Positions 18,096-27,608 are shown, counted from the first letter of the stretch. The stretch: 64,000 bases of DNA from Flavimaribacter sp039888615 (GCA_039888615.1 JBDQQS010000007.1), one strand, 5' to 3'. The notes: generated from the letters alone by a model not told the origin. Numbers and translations are program-made.

Positions 18096-19760
18096 TCAGA
18101 CCTTGACGCCGTAGACCTCGAGAGCCCGTTCGGCGCTGAGAAGCCCGTTCTTCACGTCGCTGCGCACCTTGTCCGGATCGCGCTCCTTCGGATCGCCCAA
18201 TCCGGCGCCGTTGCCGGTGACGACGCGAATGACGTCGTCGCGGTGCGTGGCGAGACCCGACACGAAGGCGAAGCGTTCAGGCTCTCCCTCCTTCGGCCGG
18301 AATTCGACGTAATTGGGCGAGCCGTCTTGGCCGCCCTCGACGCCCCAGGCCGGAAATTTTGACCGTGTGTAGCCGGCGGTGAGAAAGCCGTTGTCGGCGC
18401 GCACCCGGTAATCCATCACGATGCCGCGTCCACCGGTGAACTTGCCTTCGCCGCCCGGCTCCATATTCAGACGCAGCTGGTCGACATAGAGCCCGTTGCG
18501 AGCCTCGTTGATCTCGGCCGGACAATTATAGGTTTCGCCGTGGAAACCGCAGAAGACGGCGCTGTTGCCGTCGCCCTGTCGGCTCGCGCCCCAGCCGCCG
18601 AGCTGCGGTTCGATGATCGTGTATTGCCGCCCGGTGTCCGGATGGATCCCGCCGATGAACGTGCCGCATACGGATGCGAAATGCCCGGCCGCAAGACGAT
18701 CCGGCATATGCGCGGCGAGACATCGCCACATGATGTCGTAGACCCGAAGCTCGATCTCGTAATAGAAGCCGATCGGCGCCGGCTCCTTCGCATGGAAGAC
18801 CGACCCTTCGCGCGTCAGCAGATTGATCGGTCGGAACGAACCGCCATTCGCTGGCGAATAGGGATCCGTCAGCGATTTGAAGATCATCTGGGCCGCCACC
18901 ATCACGCCATCGCGGCTGGTGTTGACCGGATTGTTGGACTGGTCGGGATTGTCGCGCAGATCGACCAGGAATTCGTCCGGCCCGATGGTAATCTTGACGT
19001 TGAAGGTCCGGCCGTCGTCCTGCTCTTCCGACAGTTCGAACGTTCCCTGGGGAAGTTCGGCAAGCGCCGCGCGCGACACTTTCTCGCCGAAATCCATGAA
19101 GGATTCCATGGCGCGCTCGAAGGTCGCCGTGCCGTATTTGGCCGCGATCTCGCGCAGCCGCTTGTCGCCGACGCGCACGGAGGCGATCGCCGCCCAGACG
19201 TCGCCTTCCAGCACATCGGGCATGCGGGAGTTGACCTTGATGATATCCATTACCGGCTTGATCAGCTCGCCTTTCGAGATGACCTTGACCGCGGGAAGCC
19301 TAAGTCCTTCCTGGAAGATCTCCGTCGCCTCGCCGGACAGCGATCCGGGCGCCATGCCGCCGACATCGGAATTGTGCGCGATGTTCGCCGTCCAGGCGAT
19401 GATGCGGCCGTCGGCGAAAATCGGCATCGCCACCACGATGTCGTTGAGATGCGTCACGCCGCCGTAATAGGGGTCGTTCGTCAAGAAGACGTCGCCGGGC
19501 TCGACGTCGCCGGGCTTGTCGAACTTGGCGATAATGACCTGCACCGCCTTGTCGAGAACCCCGATGAAGGCCGGAATGCCGGCGCCGGACGAGGCCAGCA
19601 TGCCCTTGGCGTCCATGATGCCGGTGCCCATGTCGAGCACCTCGTAGATGATCGAGCTCATCGCCGTCTTGCGCATGGCGGCGAACATCTCGTCGGCCGT
19701 CGCCTGCAGGGAATTCTGGATGATTTCCAGGGTGATCGGATCGTTCGTCGGTGTGCTCAC
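18096..19760 (-). CDS. Hydantoinase B/oxoprolinase family protein, first copy
   Basis: A 554-residue HyuB-type subunit. Blocks seen are EMFAAMRKTAMSSIIYEVLD, VFLTNDPYYGGVTHLND, NIAHNSDVGG, EEQDDGRTFN, PVNTSRDG and GWGASRQGDG, all shared with the shorter homologue at 14554. It has an extra C-terminal extension ending KERDPDKVRSDVKNGLLSAERALEVYGV, typical of full-length HyuB. The start is GTG with GGGAGG seven bases upstream. It follows hyuA after 12 bp and is the obvious stoichiometric partner of that subunit in ATP-dependent opening of a cyclic amide. Confidence 0.92.
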   Translation of the reverse strand: MSTPTNDPITLEIIQNSLQATADEMFAAMRKTAMSSIIYEVLDMGTGIMDAKGMLASSGAGIPAFIGVLDKAVQVIIAKFDKPGDVEPGDVFLTNDPYYGGVTHLNDIVVAMPIFADGRIIAWTANIAHNSDVGGMAPGSLSGEATEIFQEGLRLPAVKVISKGELIKPVMDIIKVNSRMPDVLEGDVWAAIASVRVGDKRLREIAAKYGTATFERAMESFMDFGEKVSRAALAELPQGTFELSEEQDDGRTFNVKITIGPDEFLVDLRDNPDQSNNPVNTSRDGVMVAAQMIFKSLTDPYSPANGGSFRPINLLTREGSVFHAKEPAPIGFYYEIELRVYDIMWRCLAAHMPDRLAAGHFASVCGTFIGGIHPDTGRQYTIIEPQLGGWGASRQGDGNSAVFCGFHGETYNCPAEINEARNGLYVDQLRLNMEPGGEGKFTGGRGIVMDYRVRADNGFLTAGYTRSKFPAWGVEGGQDGSPNYVEFRPKEGEPERFAFVSGLATHRDDVIRVVTGNGAGLGDPKERDPDKVRSDVKNGLLSAERALEVYGVKV

Positions 19761-19772
19761 AATGCGCCTCCC

Positions 19773-21845
19773 TCAGGACTTCATGTCGATGTGGATATTG
19801 CCGTAGGCGTCGATGTCGACACCGCAGCCCGGATTGATGACGACCGTCGTGCCCGGATCCTCGATAATCGCCGGCCCGGTGAATTTCATTCCCGGCTTCA
19901 ACTTCAACCCGTCATAGATCGCAGTGTCGTGGCTGCCTTCGAGCGCGAAATCGACCTCGCGGCGGCCTTTCAGCGCTGCGGATGCGTCGGCGTCGCCCAG
20001 CGGCTCAGGCTTCATGGTCAGCTTGCCGACCTCGGCGGACGCGACCAGATGGATGCCGACCATCTCGACCGGCGCATCGAGCCGGTAGGTGTATTCCCGC
20101 TCGTATGTCTCGTGGAAAAGATCGCTGATCTTGGCGATTTCCGCATCGGTTACTTCGCCTTCGGGAAGCAGCACTTCCGTCGTGTGTTCCTGGTTCTGGT
20201 AGCGGAACTTGCCGTAGCGCAGGAAGGTGACCTTCGCCGGATCGATCCCCTCATCCGCGAACTGCTTGCGCGCGCCCTCTTCGGTTTCGGCGAACAGGGA
20301 CTCGATGCTGTCCGCTCCGCCGGCCTCCAGATCGACCAGCCGCGTAATGAAATAGTCGCGCCGGAGATCCGACATCATCATGCCCCAGGCCGAGAAGACG
20401 GAAGCGCCCGCCGGCACGACCACCTTCTTGACGCCGAGTTCAGAGGCGAGCGCCACGGCGTGCATGGCGCCGCCGCCGCCGAAGGCGACCAGCGTGAAGT
20501 CGCGCGGGTCGAAACCGCGATTGAGCGATACGAGCTTCAGCGCGTTGACCATGTTGTTGTTGGCGATACGCACGATGCCGCGGGCGGCTTCCGCCGCATC
20601 GACGCCAAGCTTGTCGGCGACCGCCTCGATGGCGCGGCCCGCGGACTCCATGTCGGCGTCGATCGCGCCGCCGCAGAAATAATCCCTGTTGATCCGGCCA
20701 AGCCACAAATTGGCGTCCGTGGTGGTCGCTTCCGTTCCGCCCTTACCATAGGCGGCAGGCCCCGGCAGCGCGCCGGCCGATTGCGGCCCGACATGCAGCT
20801 TGCCGAAATCGTCGACCCAGGCGATCGATCCGCCGCCATTGCCGATCTCGACGAGATCGACCACCGGCACCATGATCGGATAGCCGGCGGACGTCCGGTC
20901 GCGCTCGATCCAGTAGTCGGTCATGATCTTGACCTGCCCGTCCTCGATCAGCGAGCATTTTGCGGTCGTCCCGCCGATATCGAGCGCCAGCACGTTCGTC
21001 TCGCCGATCAGCTTGCCGAGTTCGGCCGCGCCCCAGAAGCCGGACGCCGGGCCGGATTCCACCATGGTGATGGGAATGCGCGACACCGCTTCGAGCGAAT
21101 CCACGCCGCAGTTTGACTGCATGATATAGGGGCTGCCCGAAAAACCGCGGCTGGCGAGCCCGTCCTGCAGCCGTTTCAGGTAGCGCTCCGCCGTCGGCTG
21201 GACGTAGGCCGAAAGCACCGCCGTGTTGGTGCGTTCGTATTCGCGCCATTCGCGGGTGATCTGGTGCGAGGACACGACTGAGATCTCGGGCCACATTTTC
21301 GCAATCTCTTCGACCACAGCCTGTTCGTGCGCGGGATTTGCGTAGGAATGCAGAAAGCACACCGCAACGGCTTCAACGCCTTCAGCGCGGAAGTCATCCA
21401 GGATCGCGGCAAGACCCGACATGTCGAGCGGCTTGAGTTCCTCGCCCTTGTAGCTCAGGCGGCCGGGCAGTTCGCGACGCAGGTAGCGCTGCACGAAAGG
21501 CGCAGGCTTGCGATAGTGGAGATTGAAGAAGTCGGGCCGGTTGCCCCGCGCAATCTCGAGAATGTCCCGGAAGCCGTCGGTGGTGATCAGGCCGACCTTG
21601 ACGCCCTTGCGCTCGGTCAGCGCATTGATGACGACAGTGGTGCCGTGGGCGAGAAAATCGATCTCGGCGGGGTCGACGCCGCCCTTTTCCAGGACGTTCA
21701 GCACGCCCTGCTCGAAATTCGGCGGCGTCGTGTCCGATTTTGCGGTCCGGATGATCGCATTGCCGTTTTCATCCGTTTCGAAGCAGACGAGATCGGTGAA
21801 CGTTCCTCCGACATCCGTCGCAACCCGCATGGTTGAGCCCGTCAT
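19773..21845 (-). CDS. Hydantoinase A/oxoprolinase family ATP-binding subunit
   Basis: A 690-residue HyuA-type protein with an actin-like ATPase fold. DVGGTFTDLVCFE (phosphate 1) is at residue 11, AHGTTVVINALTERKG follows, then SGPASGFWGAAELG, ALDIGGTTAKCSLIEDG, VEIGNGGGSIAWVD and LVAFGGGGAMHAVALA. HyuA phosphorylates the ring amide so that HyuB can hydrolyse it; known substrates in the family include 5-oxoproline, N-methylhydantoin, hydantoins, acetone and caprolactam. The start is fixed by an ATGA overlap with the GAF gene. Substrate cannot be read directly; the peptide importer upstream argues for a cyclic amino acid or dipeptide derivative. Confidence 0.92.
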   Translation of the reverse strand: MTGSTMRVATDVGGTFTDLVCFETDENGNAIIRTAKSDTTPPNFEQGVLNVLEKGGVDPAEIDFLAHGTTVVINALTERKGVKVGLITTDGFRDILEIARGNRPDFFNLHYRKPAPFVQRYLRRELPGRLSYKGEELKPLDMSGLAAILDDFRAEGVEAVAVCFLHSYANPAHEQAVVEEIAKMWPEISVVSSHQITREWREYERTNTAVLSAYVQPTAERYLKRLQDGLASRGFSGSPYIMQSNCGVDSLEAVSRIPITMVESGPASGFWGAAELGKLIGETNVLALDIGGTTAKCSLIEDGQVKIMTDYWIERDRTSAGYPIMVPVVDLVEIGNGGGSIAWVDDFGKLHVGPQSAGALPGPAAYGKGGTEATTTDANLWLGRINRDYFCGGAIDADMESAGRAIEAVADKLGVDAAEAARGIVRIANNNMVNALKLVSLNRGFDPRDFTLVAFGGGGAMHAVALASELGVKKVVVPAGASVFSAWGMMMSDLRRDYFITRLVDLEAGGADSIESLFAETEEGARKQFADEGIDPAKVTFLRYGKFRYQNQEHTTEVLLPEGEVTDAEIAKISDLFHETYEREYTYRLDAPVEMVGIHLVASAEVGKLTMKPEPLGDADASAALKGRREVDFALEGSHDTAIYDGLKLKPGMKFTGPAIIEDPGTTVVINPGCGVDIDAYGNIHIDMKS

Positions 21846-22351
21846 TGCTGAACTCCATTGTTTTCGATTAATCGTTGCAAGAGAAAGCAGATCGAGCCCG
21901 GCAGTTTCAGCGCCTCGGCCGCCTCCACCCTCTCTGCGTTGTAGTAGCCCTTCTCGTGAAGGCAGTTGATCGTGCCGAGAACCTCGCCGCAGACTTCCAC
22001 AGGAATGTTGACGACGGATTCGCAACCAAGCGACCGGATCAGTTCATGATCGGGGAAGACTTCCGCAATGCCTTCTATATCGTTGGCGACGAAGCTCTGC
22101 CGGCCGTCCAGGACCTGACGGCTCCAGTCGCTGCTGTCCATGTCCTTCTTGCCGGAGATCGGGTAGGCGTCCGGCATGTTGCTGTAGAGCCGCCGCGCCT
22201 GGCCAGACGCGCGATCAAACGTCATCAGGGTGAACAGCTTGGCGCCGACGATCGTGTCGGCCAGCGTTTCCAGAGCCGCGAAAGCGCCGGTTTCGTCGCC
22301 GGACCTCGCGGTCGATCGGTAGAACGTGTCGAACAGTCCTTCAACTGTCAT
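21842..22351 (-). CDS. Stand-alone GAF domain protein
   Basis: A 169-residue protein that is essentially a single GAF domain. It includes KLFTLMTFDRASGQARRLYSN, a central SDWSRQVLDGRQSFVANDIEGIAEVFPDHELIRSLGCESVVNIPV, and a C-terminal helix. No output domain (HTH, GGDEF or kinase) is attached. It overlaps dppF by 11 bases and hyuA by 4 bases, so it is firmly part of the operon. It may sense the transported ligand or allosterically regulate HyuA/B (inference). Confidence 0.85.
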   Translation of the reverse strand: MTVEGLFDTFYRSTARSGDETGAFAALETLADTIVGAKLFTLMTFDRASGQARRLYSNMPDAYPISGKKDMDSSDWSRQVLDGRQSFVANDIEGIAEVFPDHELIRSLGCESVVNIPVEVCGEVLGTINCLHEKGYYNAERVEAAEALKLPGSICFLLQRLIENNGVQQ

Positions 22352-23168
22352 TCGTTTCCTCCATCAGGGAGCGGCGCAGGGTCTCTTCCTCGTCCGAAAC
22401 GATCGGAATGGCCGAGATCAGGCGTCGCGTGTAGGGGTTGTCAGGATTTGTGAAGATCGTTTCCGTGTCGGATTCCTCGACAAGTTTCCCCTTTTCGAAG
22501 ACGGCGACACGGTCCGCGATGTTGCGGACCACACCCAGATCATGGGTGATGAAAACATAGGTCAGATTGCGCTTGTGACGCAGTTCGTCGAGCATGCGCA
22601 GAACACGGGCCTGCACCAGCACGTCGAGCGCCGACGTCGGTTCGTCGAGCACGACGATTTCCGGTTCGCAGGCGAGCGCCCTTGCGACGGCCACGCGCTG
22701 GCGCTGGCCTCCGGACAGCGCCGCCGGATAGCGCGCGGCGAAATCGGCCGGCAAGCCGACCTCCTCCAGAAGCGCGCCGACGCGCTCCTTGCGCCCCTGT
22801 CGGTCGCCGATATCGTGAACGTCAAGCGCCAGCCTCAGCGAGGCGCCGACCGTGCGGCGCGGATTGAGCGAGGACAGCGGGTTCTGCTGCACAAGCTGGA
22901 TCATCCGCCTGAGCGGCAGCGTGCGATGACCCGGAAGAAGGTTTCCATCAAGATAGAGATCGCCCGTCGTCGGCTGGTGAATGCCAAGCAGAAGATTGGC
23001 GAGCGTGCTCTTTCCGGAGCCGCTTTCACCGACCACGGCCACGCACTGGCCGCGCATCACCTTCAGCGATACTGTATCCAGCGCCTTGACCCGGTGCTCG
23101 CCGCTGACGAAGGTTTTCGAGACGGTTCGCACGTCCAGAACAGGCGCGGTTTGATCGACCGTGGTCAT
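22341..23168 (-). CDS. Peptide-type ABC transporter ATPase, DppF/OppF-like
   Basis: A 275-residue ABC ATPase. Walker A is GESGSGKST, the Q-loop is LVQQNPLSSLNPR (diagnostic of the OppF/DppF group), the signature is ALSGGQRQRVAVARAL, Walker B is IVVLDEPTSALD, and the H-loop is FITHDLGVV. The C-terminal NPYTRRLISAIP is the oligopeptide-importer tail. It pairs with the DppD-like subunit, whose stop overlaps its start (ATGA). Confidence 0.93.
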   Translation of the reverse strand: MTTVDQTAPVLDVRTVSKTFVSGEHRVKALDTVSLKVMRGQCVAVVGESGSGKSTLANLLLGIHQPTTGDLYLDGNLLPGHRTLPLRRMIQLVQQNPLSSLNPRRTVGASLRLALDVHDIGDRQGRKERVGALLEEVGLPADFAARYPAALSGGQRQRVAVARALACEPEIVVLDEPTSALDVLVQARVLRMLDELRHKRNLTYVFITHDLGVVRNIADRVAVFEKGKLVEESDTETIFTNPDNPYTRRLISAIPIVSDEEETLRRSLMEETNDS

Positions 23169-24043
23169 GACGACGCCTCCGTCGCTGGATGCACCACGAT
23201 CGGTTCGGAGAAACTGTCCGACCGGTCCGGGATTTCCGGAATACCGCCGCCGGTGATCTTCGGAACGGCGGCCATCAGCGCGCGCGTATAGGGATGACCG
23301 GGATCGGAAAAGAGCGCGTGGGTCGGCCCCTCCTCGACGATATTGCCCTTGTAGATCACATAGACCCGGTCGGCGAATTCGCGCACCACGCCCAGATTGT
23401 GGGAAATGAACAGAACCGAAGTATGTTTGCGTTCGACGAGATCGCGCATCAGATGTAGCGTCTGCGCCTGCACCGTCACGTCCAGCGCCGTTCCCGGCTC
23501 GTCGGCGATCAACAGCTTCGGCTCGTTGGCGAGCGCCATGGCGATCATCACCCGCTGGTTCATGCCGCCGGACAACTGGAACGAATAGGAATCAAGCACC
23601 CGTTTCGCATCCTCGATCGAGACGTCGCGCAGCGCGTCCGAAGCGCGTTCGCGCACAGTGGCCCGCGCGATCTTCGGGTCGCGGCGTTTCAGCACCTCGT
23701 GGAACTGGACATCGATCGGATAGACCGGGTTGAGCGACGAGGTCGGATCCTGGAAGATCATCGAAATGTCGGTTCCGCGCAGCCGGCGCCGCGCCTTTGC
23801 GGGCATCGACTCGAGATCCTGTCCGTCGAACTCGACGGCGCCGGAAACCCGGGTCGAGCGCTGTTCCTGCAGAAGCCCCAGGATGATGCGAGCCGTCACC
23901 GACTTGCCTGAACCGCTCTCGCCGACCAGCGCCACCTTCTCGCCCTTGGCGACATTCAGCGATATGCCGTGCAGCACCCGGTTCTCGCCTTCGAAGCCGC
24001 GGAAGGAGAGCGAGAGGTCGCGAATGTCGAGAAGCGCGGTCAT
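23165..24043 (-). CDS. Peptide-type ABC transporter ATPase, DppD/OppD-like
   Basis: A 292-residue ABC ATPase. Walker A is GESGSGKSV, the Q-loop MIFQDPTSSLNPV, the signature QLSGGMNQRVMIAMALA, Walker B LLIADEPGTALD (Gly-Thr replaces the more common Thr-Thr) and the H-loop FISHNLGVV. The open frame extends into the upstream permease gene, but MTALLDIRDLSLSF overlaps that gene's stop by ATGA and is clearly the start. The GHPYTRALMAAVP tail contributes to the conserved C-terminal region of this family. Confidence 0.93.
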   Translation of the reverse strand: MTALLDIRDLSLSFRGFEGENRVLHGISLNVAKGEKVALVGESGSGKSVTARIILGLLQEQRSTRVSGAVEFDGQDLESMPAKARRRLRGTDISMIFQDPTSSLNPVYPIDVQFHEVLKRRDPKIARATVRERASDALRDVSIEDAKRVLDSYSFQLSGGMNQRVMIAMALANEPKLLIADEPGTALDVTVQAQTLHLMRDLVERKHTSVLFISHNLGVVREFADRVYVIYKGNIVEEGPTHALFSDPGHPYTRALMAAVPKITGGGIPEIPDRSDSFSEPIVVHPATEASS

Positions 24044-24873
24044 TGATCGCTCCCCAGCACCTGGCGAAGCGCGTCGCCGACGAGGTTGAAGCCGAACACC
24101 GCGATCAGGATCGCCAGAGACGGGAACACCGTCAGCCACCAGCTGTCCGGCAGGTAGTTGCCGCCCTCGGCGACCATCGATCCCAGATCCGGCGTCGGCG
24201 CCTGCACGCCGAGGCCAAGGAAGGACAGCGATGATGCAATCAGGATGACGAAACCCAGATCCAGCGTCATCTTGGTGACGATCGACGGAACGCAGTTCGG
24301 CAGGATCTCCATGAACATGATATGGAGCCGCGATGCGCCGATGATCTGCGCCGCCAGAACATAGCCTTCCTGCGCTTCCGATCGCGTGACATTGTAGACG
24401 AGCCTCGCGTACCAGGGCCACCACATCGTCGTCACCGCCAGCATGCCGTTCGTCAGCGTCGGCTCCAGCACGCCCATGATCGCCATGGCGAGCACCAGCG
24501 GCGGGATCGACAGGAACACATCGGTCACCCGCATCAGGATGAAATCCACCCAGCCGCCGAGATAGCCCGCAGCAAGCCCGACGGTCACGCCGATCGGCAC
24601 GGCGATCGCCAGCACCACGACGCCGAGCATCAGCGAGATGCGGTAGGCGTAGATAATGCGGGAAAACAGGTCGCGCCCGACGAGGTCGGTGCCGAAGATG
24701 TTTGGCCAGTGCGGCGGTTGGTTGAAATTGGTGAAATCCACCACCGCGCCGCGATGCTCGGGAAAAGGCGCAATGAAATCAGCAAAGACTGCCGAGAACA
24801 CCACGAGGCCGACCAGGATCAGCCCGAACAGCGACATCGGATTGGACGCCAGGATCAGGAAGGTGCGCTTCAT
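24040..24873 (-). CDS. Peptide-type ABC transporter permease, DppC/OppC-like
   Basis: A 277-residue inner-membrane permease with an N-terminal helix (LFGLILVGLVVFSAVFADFIA), the FGTDLVGRDLFSRIIYAYRISL motif of the OppC N-terminal domain, and a transporter module with the EAA loop EAQEGYVLAAQIIGASRLHIMF. The C-terminal ASSLSFLGLGVQAPTPDLGSM is highly characteristic of DppC/OppC. It overlaps the dppB-like gene by 4 bases. Confidence 0.94.
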   Translation of the reverse strand: MKRTFLILASNPMSLFGLILVGLVVFSAVFADFIAPFPEHRGAVVDFTNFNQPPHWPNIFGTDLVGRDLFSRIIYAYRISLMLGVVVLAIAVPIGVTVGLAAGYLGGWVDFILMRVTDVFLSIPPLVLAMAIMGVLEPTLTNGMLAVTTMWWPWYARLVYNVTRSEAQEGYVLAAQIIGASRLHIMFMEILPNCVPSIVTKMTLDLGFVILIASSLSFLGLGVQAPTPDLGSMVAEGGNYLPDSWWLTVFPSLAILIAVFGFNLVGDALRQVLGSDQ

Positions 24874-25904
24874 GAGCGGCCTCCACTATTGGCGAGCCTG
24901 ATACGCGGATTGATGTAGGCGATCAGCAGGTCGACGATGATGTTGACGATCAGGAACATCGCCGAGATGACGAGCACCGTGCCGACGATGGCGTTAAGAT
25001 CCTTGCGCAGGATCACCTGCACGCCGTAGCGCGAAAGCCCCGGCCATGCGAACACCGCCTCGACCAGGAAGGCGTTGCCGAGCATCGCCGCGAAATCGAG
25101 GCCGATGATTGTCAGCGACGGGATCAGCGACGGCCGGAAGGCGAACTTGTTGGCGATGCGCCGCGGCGCAAAACCATAGGATTCCGCCATTTCGATGTAA
25201 GGCTTGTCATAAGTCTCGACCATGTTGGCGCGGGTCAGCCGCGCCGCCTGGCCGATGCCCGAGAGCGCCAGCGCGAAGGCAGGCAATATGATGTGATGCA
25301 ACGCGTTGAAGAAGGCCTTGAAATCGCCGTCGAGCAGGGAATCCACGAGAAGGAAGCCGGTGACGCGATGCGGCGTCGGTATCGTGTCGGAGATCTGGCC
25401 TGCTATCGGGAAGAGCGGCAGGAAGAATGCAAAGAGCAGCATCAGTATCACCGCCCAGACGAAACTGGGCGCCGAGACACCGAGCAGCGAGACGACGCGA
25501 ATGAGATTGTCGGCGATGCGGCCGCGGTAGCGCGCAGACAAAATGCCGAGCGGAATGCCGAGGCCCACCATGAAGACGCCGGCGACGAAGACGAGTTCGA
25601 GAGTAGCCGGCAGAAACTGGGCGATGTCGGTCGTCACCGGCCGATTCGTATAGAGCGATATGCCGAGATCGCCATGCGCCAGGTTGCGCACGAAATAGCC
25701 GTACTGGACCCAGATCGAATCCTCCAGATGCAGCTTCTGTCTGAGTTGCTCCACCTGCTCGGCCGTCGCGTTAGGCCCAAGCGCGATGCGCGCGGGATCC
25801 CCCGGAATGACCCGGGCGATCGTGAAGATCAGCATGGAAACGCCGATCAGCACTATGATCGATATCGAAAGCCGCTTCGCGAGGAGCCGGACGACGGGTG
25901 ACAT
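24870..25904 (-). CDS. Peptide-type ABC transporter permease, DppB/OppB-like
   Basis: A 344-residue inner-membrane permease. It starts VRLLAKRLSISIIVLIGVSML, followed by the ARVIPGDPARIALG motif of OppB/DppB. The EAA-type loop is TRANMVETYDKPYIEMAESYG, and the conserved tail FLIVNIIVDLLIAYINPRIR is present. MSPVVRLL is chosen as start; an in-frame upstream extension lacks family support. It lies 99 bp after the binding-protein gene, with a strong hairpin in between. Confidence 0.92.
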   Translation of the reverse strand: MSPVVRLLAKRLSISIIVLIGVSMLIFTIARVIPGDPARIALGPNATAEQVEQLRQKLHLEDSIWVQYGYFVRNLAHGDLGISLYTNRPVTTDIAQFLPATLELVFVAGVFMVGLGIPLGILSARYRGRIADNLIRVVSLLGVSAPSFVWAVILMLLFAFFLPLFPIAGQISDTIPTPHRVTGFLLVDSLLDGDFKAFFNALHHIILPAFALALSGIGQAARLTRANMVETYDKPYIEMAESYGFAPRRIANKFAFRPSLIPSLTIIGLDFAAMLGNAFLVEAVFAWPGLSRYGVQVILRKDLNAIVGTVLVISAMFLIVNIIVDLLIAYINPRIRLANSGGRS

Positions 25905-25968
25905 GGAACTTCTTTTGTCAGCAGGTGAGGACGCGGCGGGTACTCCCAACCGCGGATTATCCAGGCGC

Positions 25969-25990
25969 CGGCCGGCCAGCAGGCCGGCCG
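25969..25990 (-). promoter_or_regulatory. Intercistronic hairpin downstream of the dppA-like gene
   Basis: Perfect 9-bp stem CGGCCGGCC/GGCCGGCCG with a 4-base loop, between the binding-protein stop and the permease start. No T run follows. Such hairpins commonly protect the upstream mRNA from 3' exonuclease, giving excess binding protein over permease. Confidence 0.6.
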
Positions 25991-26003
25991 AACTGAAGCC
26001 GGA

Positions 26004-27608
26004 TCAGCTTCCTTCCTGCATTTCCATCAGGCGGAAGGTGAAGCCCATGCCGTCGAGGCCGAAGGCCTTGGACGGGTCGGACAACGCCGGAACCTTGACC
26101 CGGTCGCTGGCGGCGAAGACCGACTGGCGATCATAGGCGTAGATGGTCGGCGCGATCTCCATCAGTCGCTGGTTGAGCTTGTGATAGGCTTCCGCGCGGC
26201 CCGCCTCGTCGGTGATCGTGCGCCCCTGCGTCAGCAGTTCGTCGACCTCGGCGTCATCGAGATATTCCGGCGACTGCCAGGTGCCGGCGGCGTCGGAGAA
26301 ATACATGCCGTAGAGCAGCGTATCCGGATCGCCGGTGACGGCGTTGACGAAGAGCTGCGAAATATGCGGCGTGTTTTCTGGCTTGGACACCTGCTCTGCG
26401 AACAGGGCCCACGGCATTTTCTTGATTTCCGACTTGACGCCCAGTTGGGCGAAATTCGCCTGCATCAGCAGCGCGAAACGCTCTTCCAGCGGCACCTCTG
26501 CGATCCAGGACACTTCGAGATTGAAATCTTCCGGCGCCGTGGCGCAGGCTTCCATATGCTTCTTCGCCGCGTCCATGTCGGAGGTCAGGATATCGTCCGA
26601 CGGGTTGGCGCCGAGCATGCCGACGGGAATTGCGCCGGTCGAAGGGCTTCCCTGCGACACATTGTCGGTGATGGCGATCATCTTGATCGACGATGCATAG
26701 TCGAAGGCTTTGGAGAGCGCCAGACGGCATTCCGGATCGTCGAGCGGCGGCTTCGTCGTATTCATCTTGATATAAAATCCGGCGCTGCCCGATTCGGTCA
26801 AAAGCTGCGCGCCGTCGTCGGCAAGCGCCTTCATGACCTCCGGCGGCAGCCACTGAGAGGATATGTCATGCTCCCCCTGGCTGATCAGGGTGCGTACGGT
26901 CGCCGGTTCGAGACCGTAGCGCAGGCGCACCGTGTCGGGCGCCGCATCAGGAACCGACAGGAAATAGTCGGGGTTCTTCTGCATGACCGTTTCCTGCTGC
27001 GGATTGTGCGCGGAAACCGTATAGGCGCCTGAGCCGGCGCTGTTGCCGGAAAGGAAGGCCTGTCCCCAGTCCTTCATCTCGCCGTCGCCGTCGCCGAGAT
27101 TTTCCATCACCAGCTTCTTGTCGACGATCGGCAGGCGCACCATCGATGCGATGAAGGGCGCATAGGGCTCCTTCAGCGTGAAGGCGACGGTGGTGTCGTC
27201 AATCGCTTCCGCGCTCTCGACGACATTGAAAAGATAAGACAATCCCTGTCCGAGCGCCTGCATGCGTTCGAGCGAGTAGACGACGTCTTCGGCGGTCATG
27301 GGATTGCCGCTTTGAAATTTCACGTCGTCGCGCAGCTTGAAGGTGAAGGTCTGGCCGTCGGCCGACCAGCTTTCGGCCAGATGCGGAACGTGCCCGGGCG
27401 CGCCCTGCGCCGGCATGACCAGCGTGTCGTAGACGTTGAACATGAGGATCGAATCCGCGTAGTCCGACGCCTTTCCGGGATCGAGTTCGCCGACCGCGAC
27501 CTCGTCGAGGCGCAGAACGGTTTCGGCAAGGGCGGGAGCCGCCGCCGCGAGAGTGAGCGTGCTCGCGCCGAGAAGCGCGGCGGTGAGTGACCGTGCAAGT
27601 GTGTTCAT
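26004..27608 (-). CDS. Peptide-type ABC transporter periplasmic binding protein (family 5)
   Basis: A 534-residue SBP of the DppA/OppA family. The signal peptide MNTLARSLTAALLGASTL is followed by LAAAAPALA with cleavage near residue 28. Hallmarks are VPHLAESWSADGQTFTFKLR, FQSGNPMTAEDVVYSLER and the late DPDTLLYGMYFSDAAGTW. Length is normal. Its ATG overlaps the regulator stop (ATGA). Ligand may be a peptide or cyclic dipeptide/hydantoin derivative given the downstream enzymes (inference). Confidence 0.92.
   Translation of the reverse strand: MNTLARSLTAALLGASTLTLAAAAPALAETVLRLDEVAVGELDPGKASDYADSILMFNVYDTLVMPAQGAPGHVPHLAESWSADGQTFTFKLRDDVKFQSGNPMTAEDVVYSLERMQALGQGLSYLFNVVESAEAIDDTTVAFTLKEPYAPFIASMVRLPIVDKKLVMENLGDGDGEMKDWGQAFLSGNSAGSGAYTVSAHNPQQETVMQKNPDYFLSVPDAAPDTVRLRYGLEPATVRTLISQGEHDISSQWLPPEVMKALADDGAQLLTESGSAGFYIKMNTTKPPLDDPECRLALSKAFDYASSIKMIAITDNVSQGSPSTGAIPVGMLGANPSDDILTSDMDAAKKHMEACATAPEDFNLEVSWIAEVPLEERFALLMQANFAQLGVKSEIKKMPWALFAEQVSKPENTPHISQLFVNAVTGDPDTLLYGMYFSDAAGTWQSPEYLDDAEVDELLTQGRTITDEAGRAEAYHKLNQRLMEIAPTIYAYDRQSVFAASDRVKVPALSDPSKAFGLDGMGFTFRLMEMQEGS

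Noticed and set aside
18540..21116. Very long open frame (858 codons) on the plus strand
   Set aside because: It lies wholly antisense to hyuB and hyuA, which match known families end to end. Composition is Arg/His/Asp-rich as expected for a shadow frame in GC-rich DNA.
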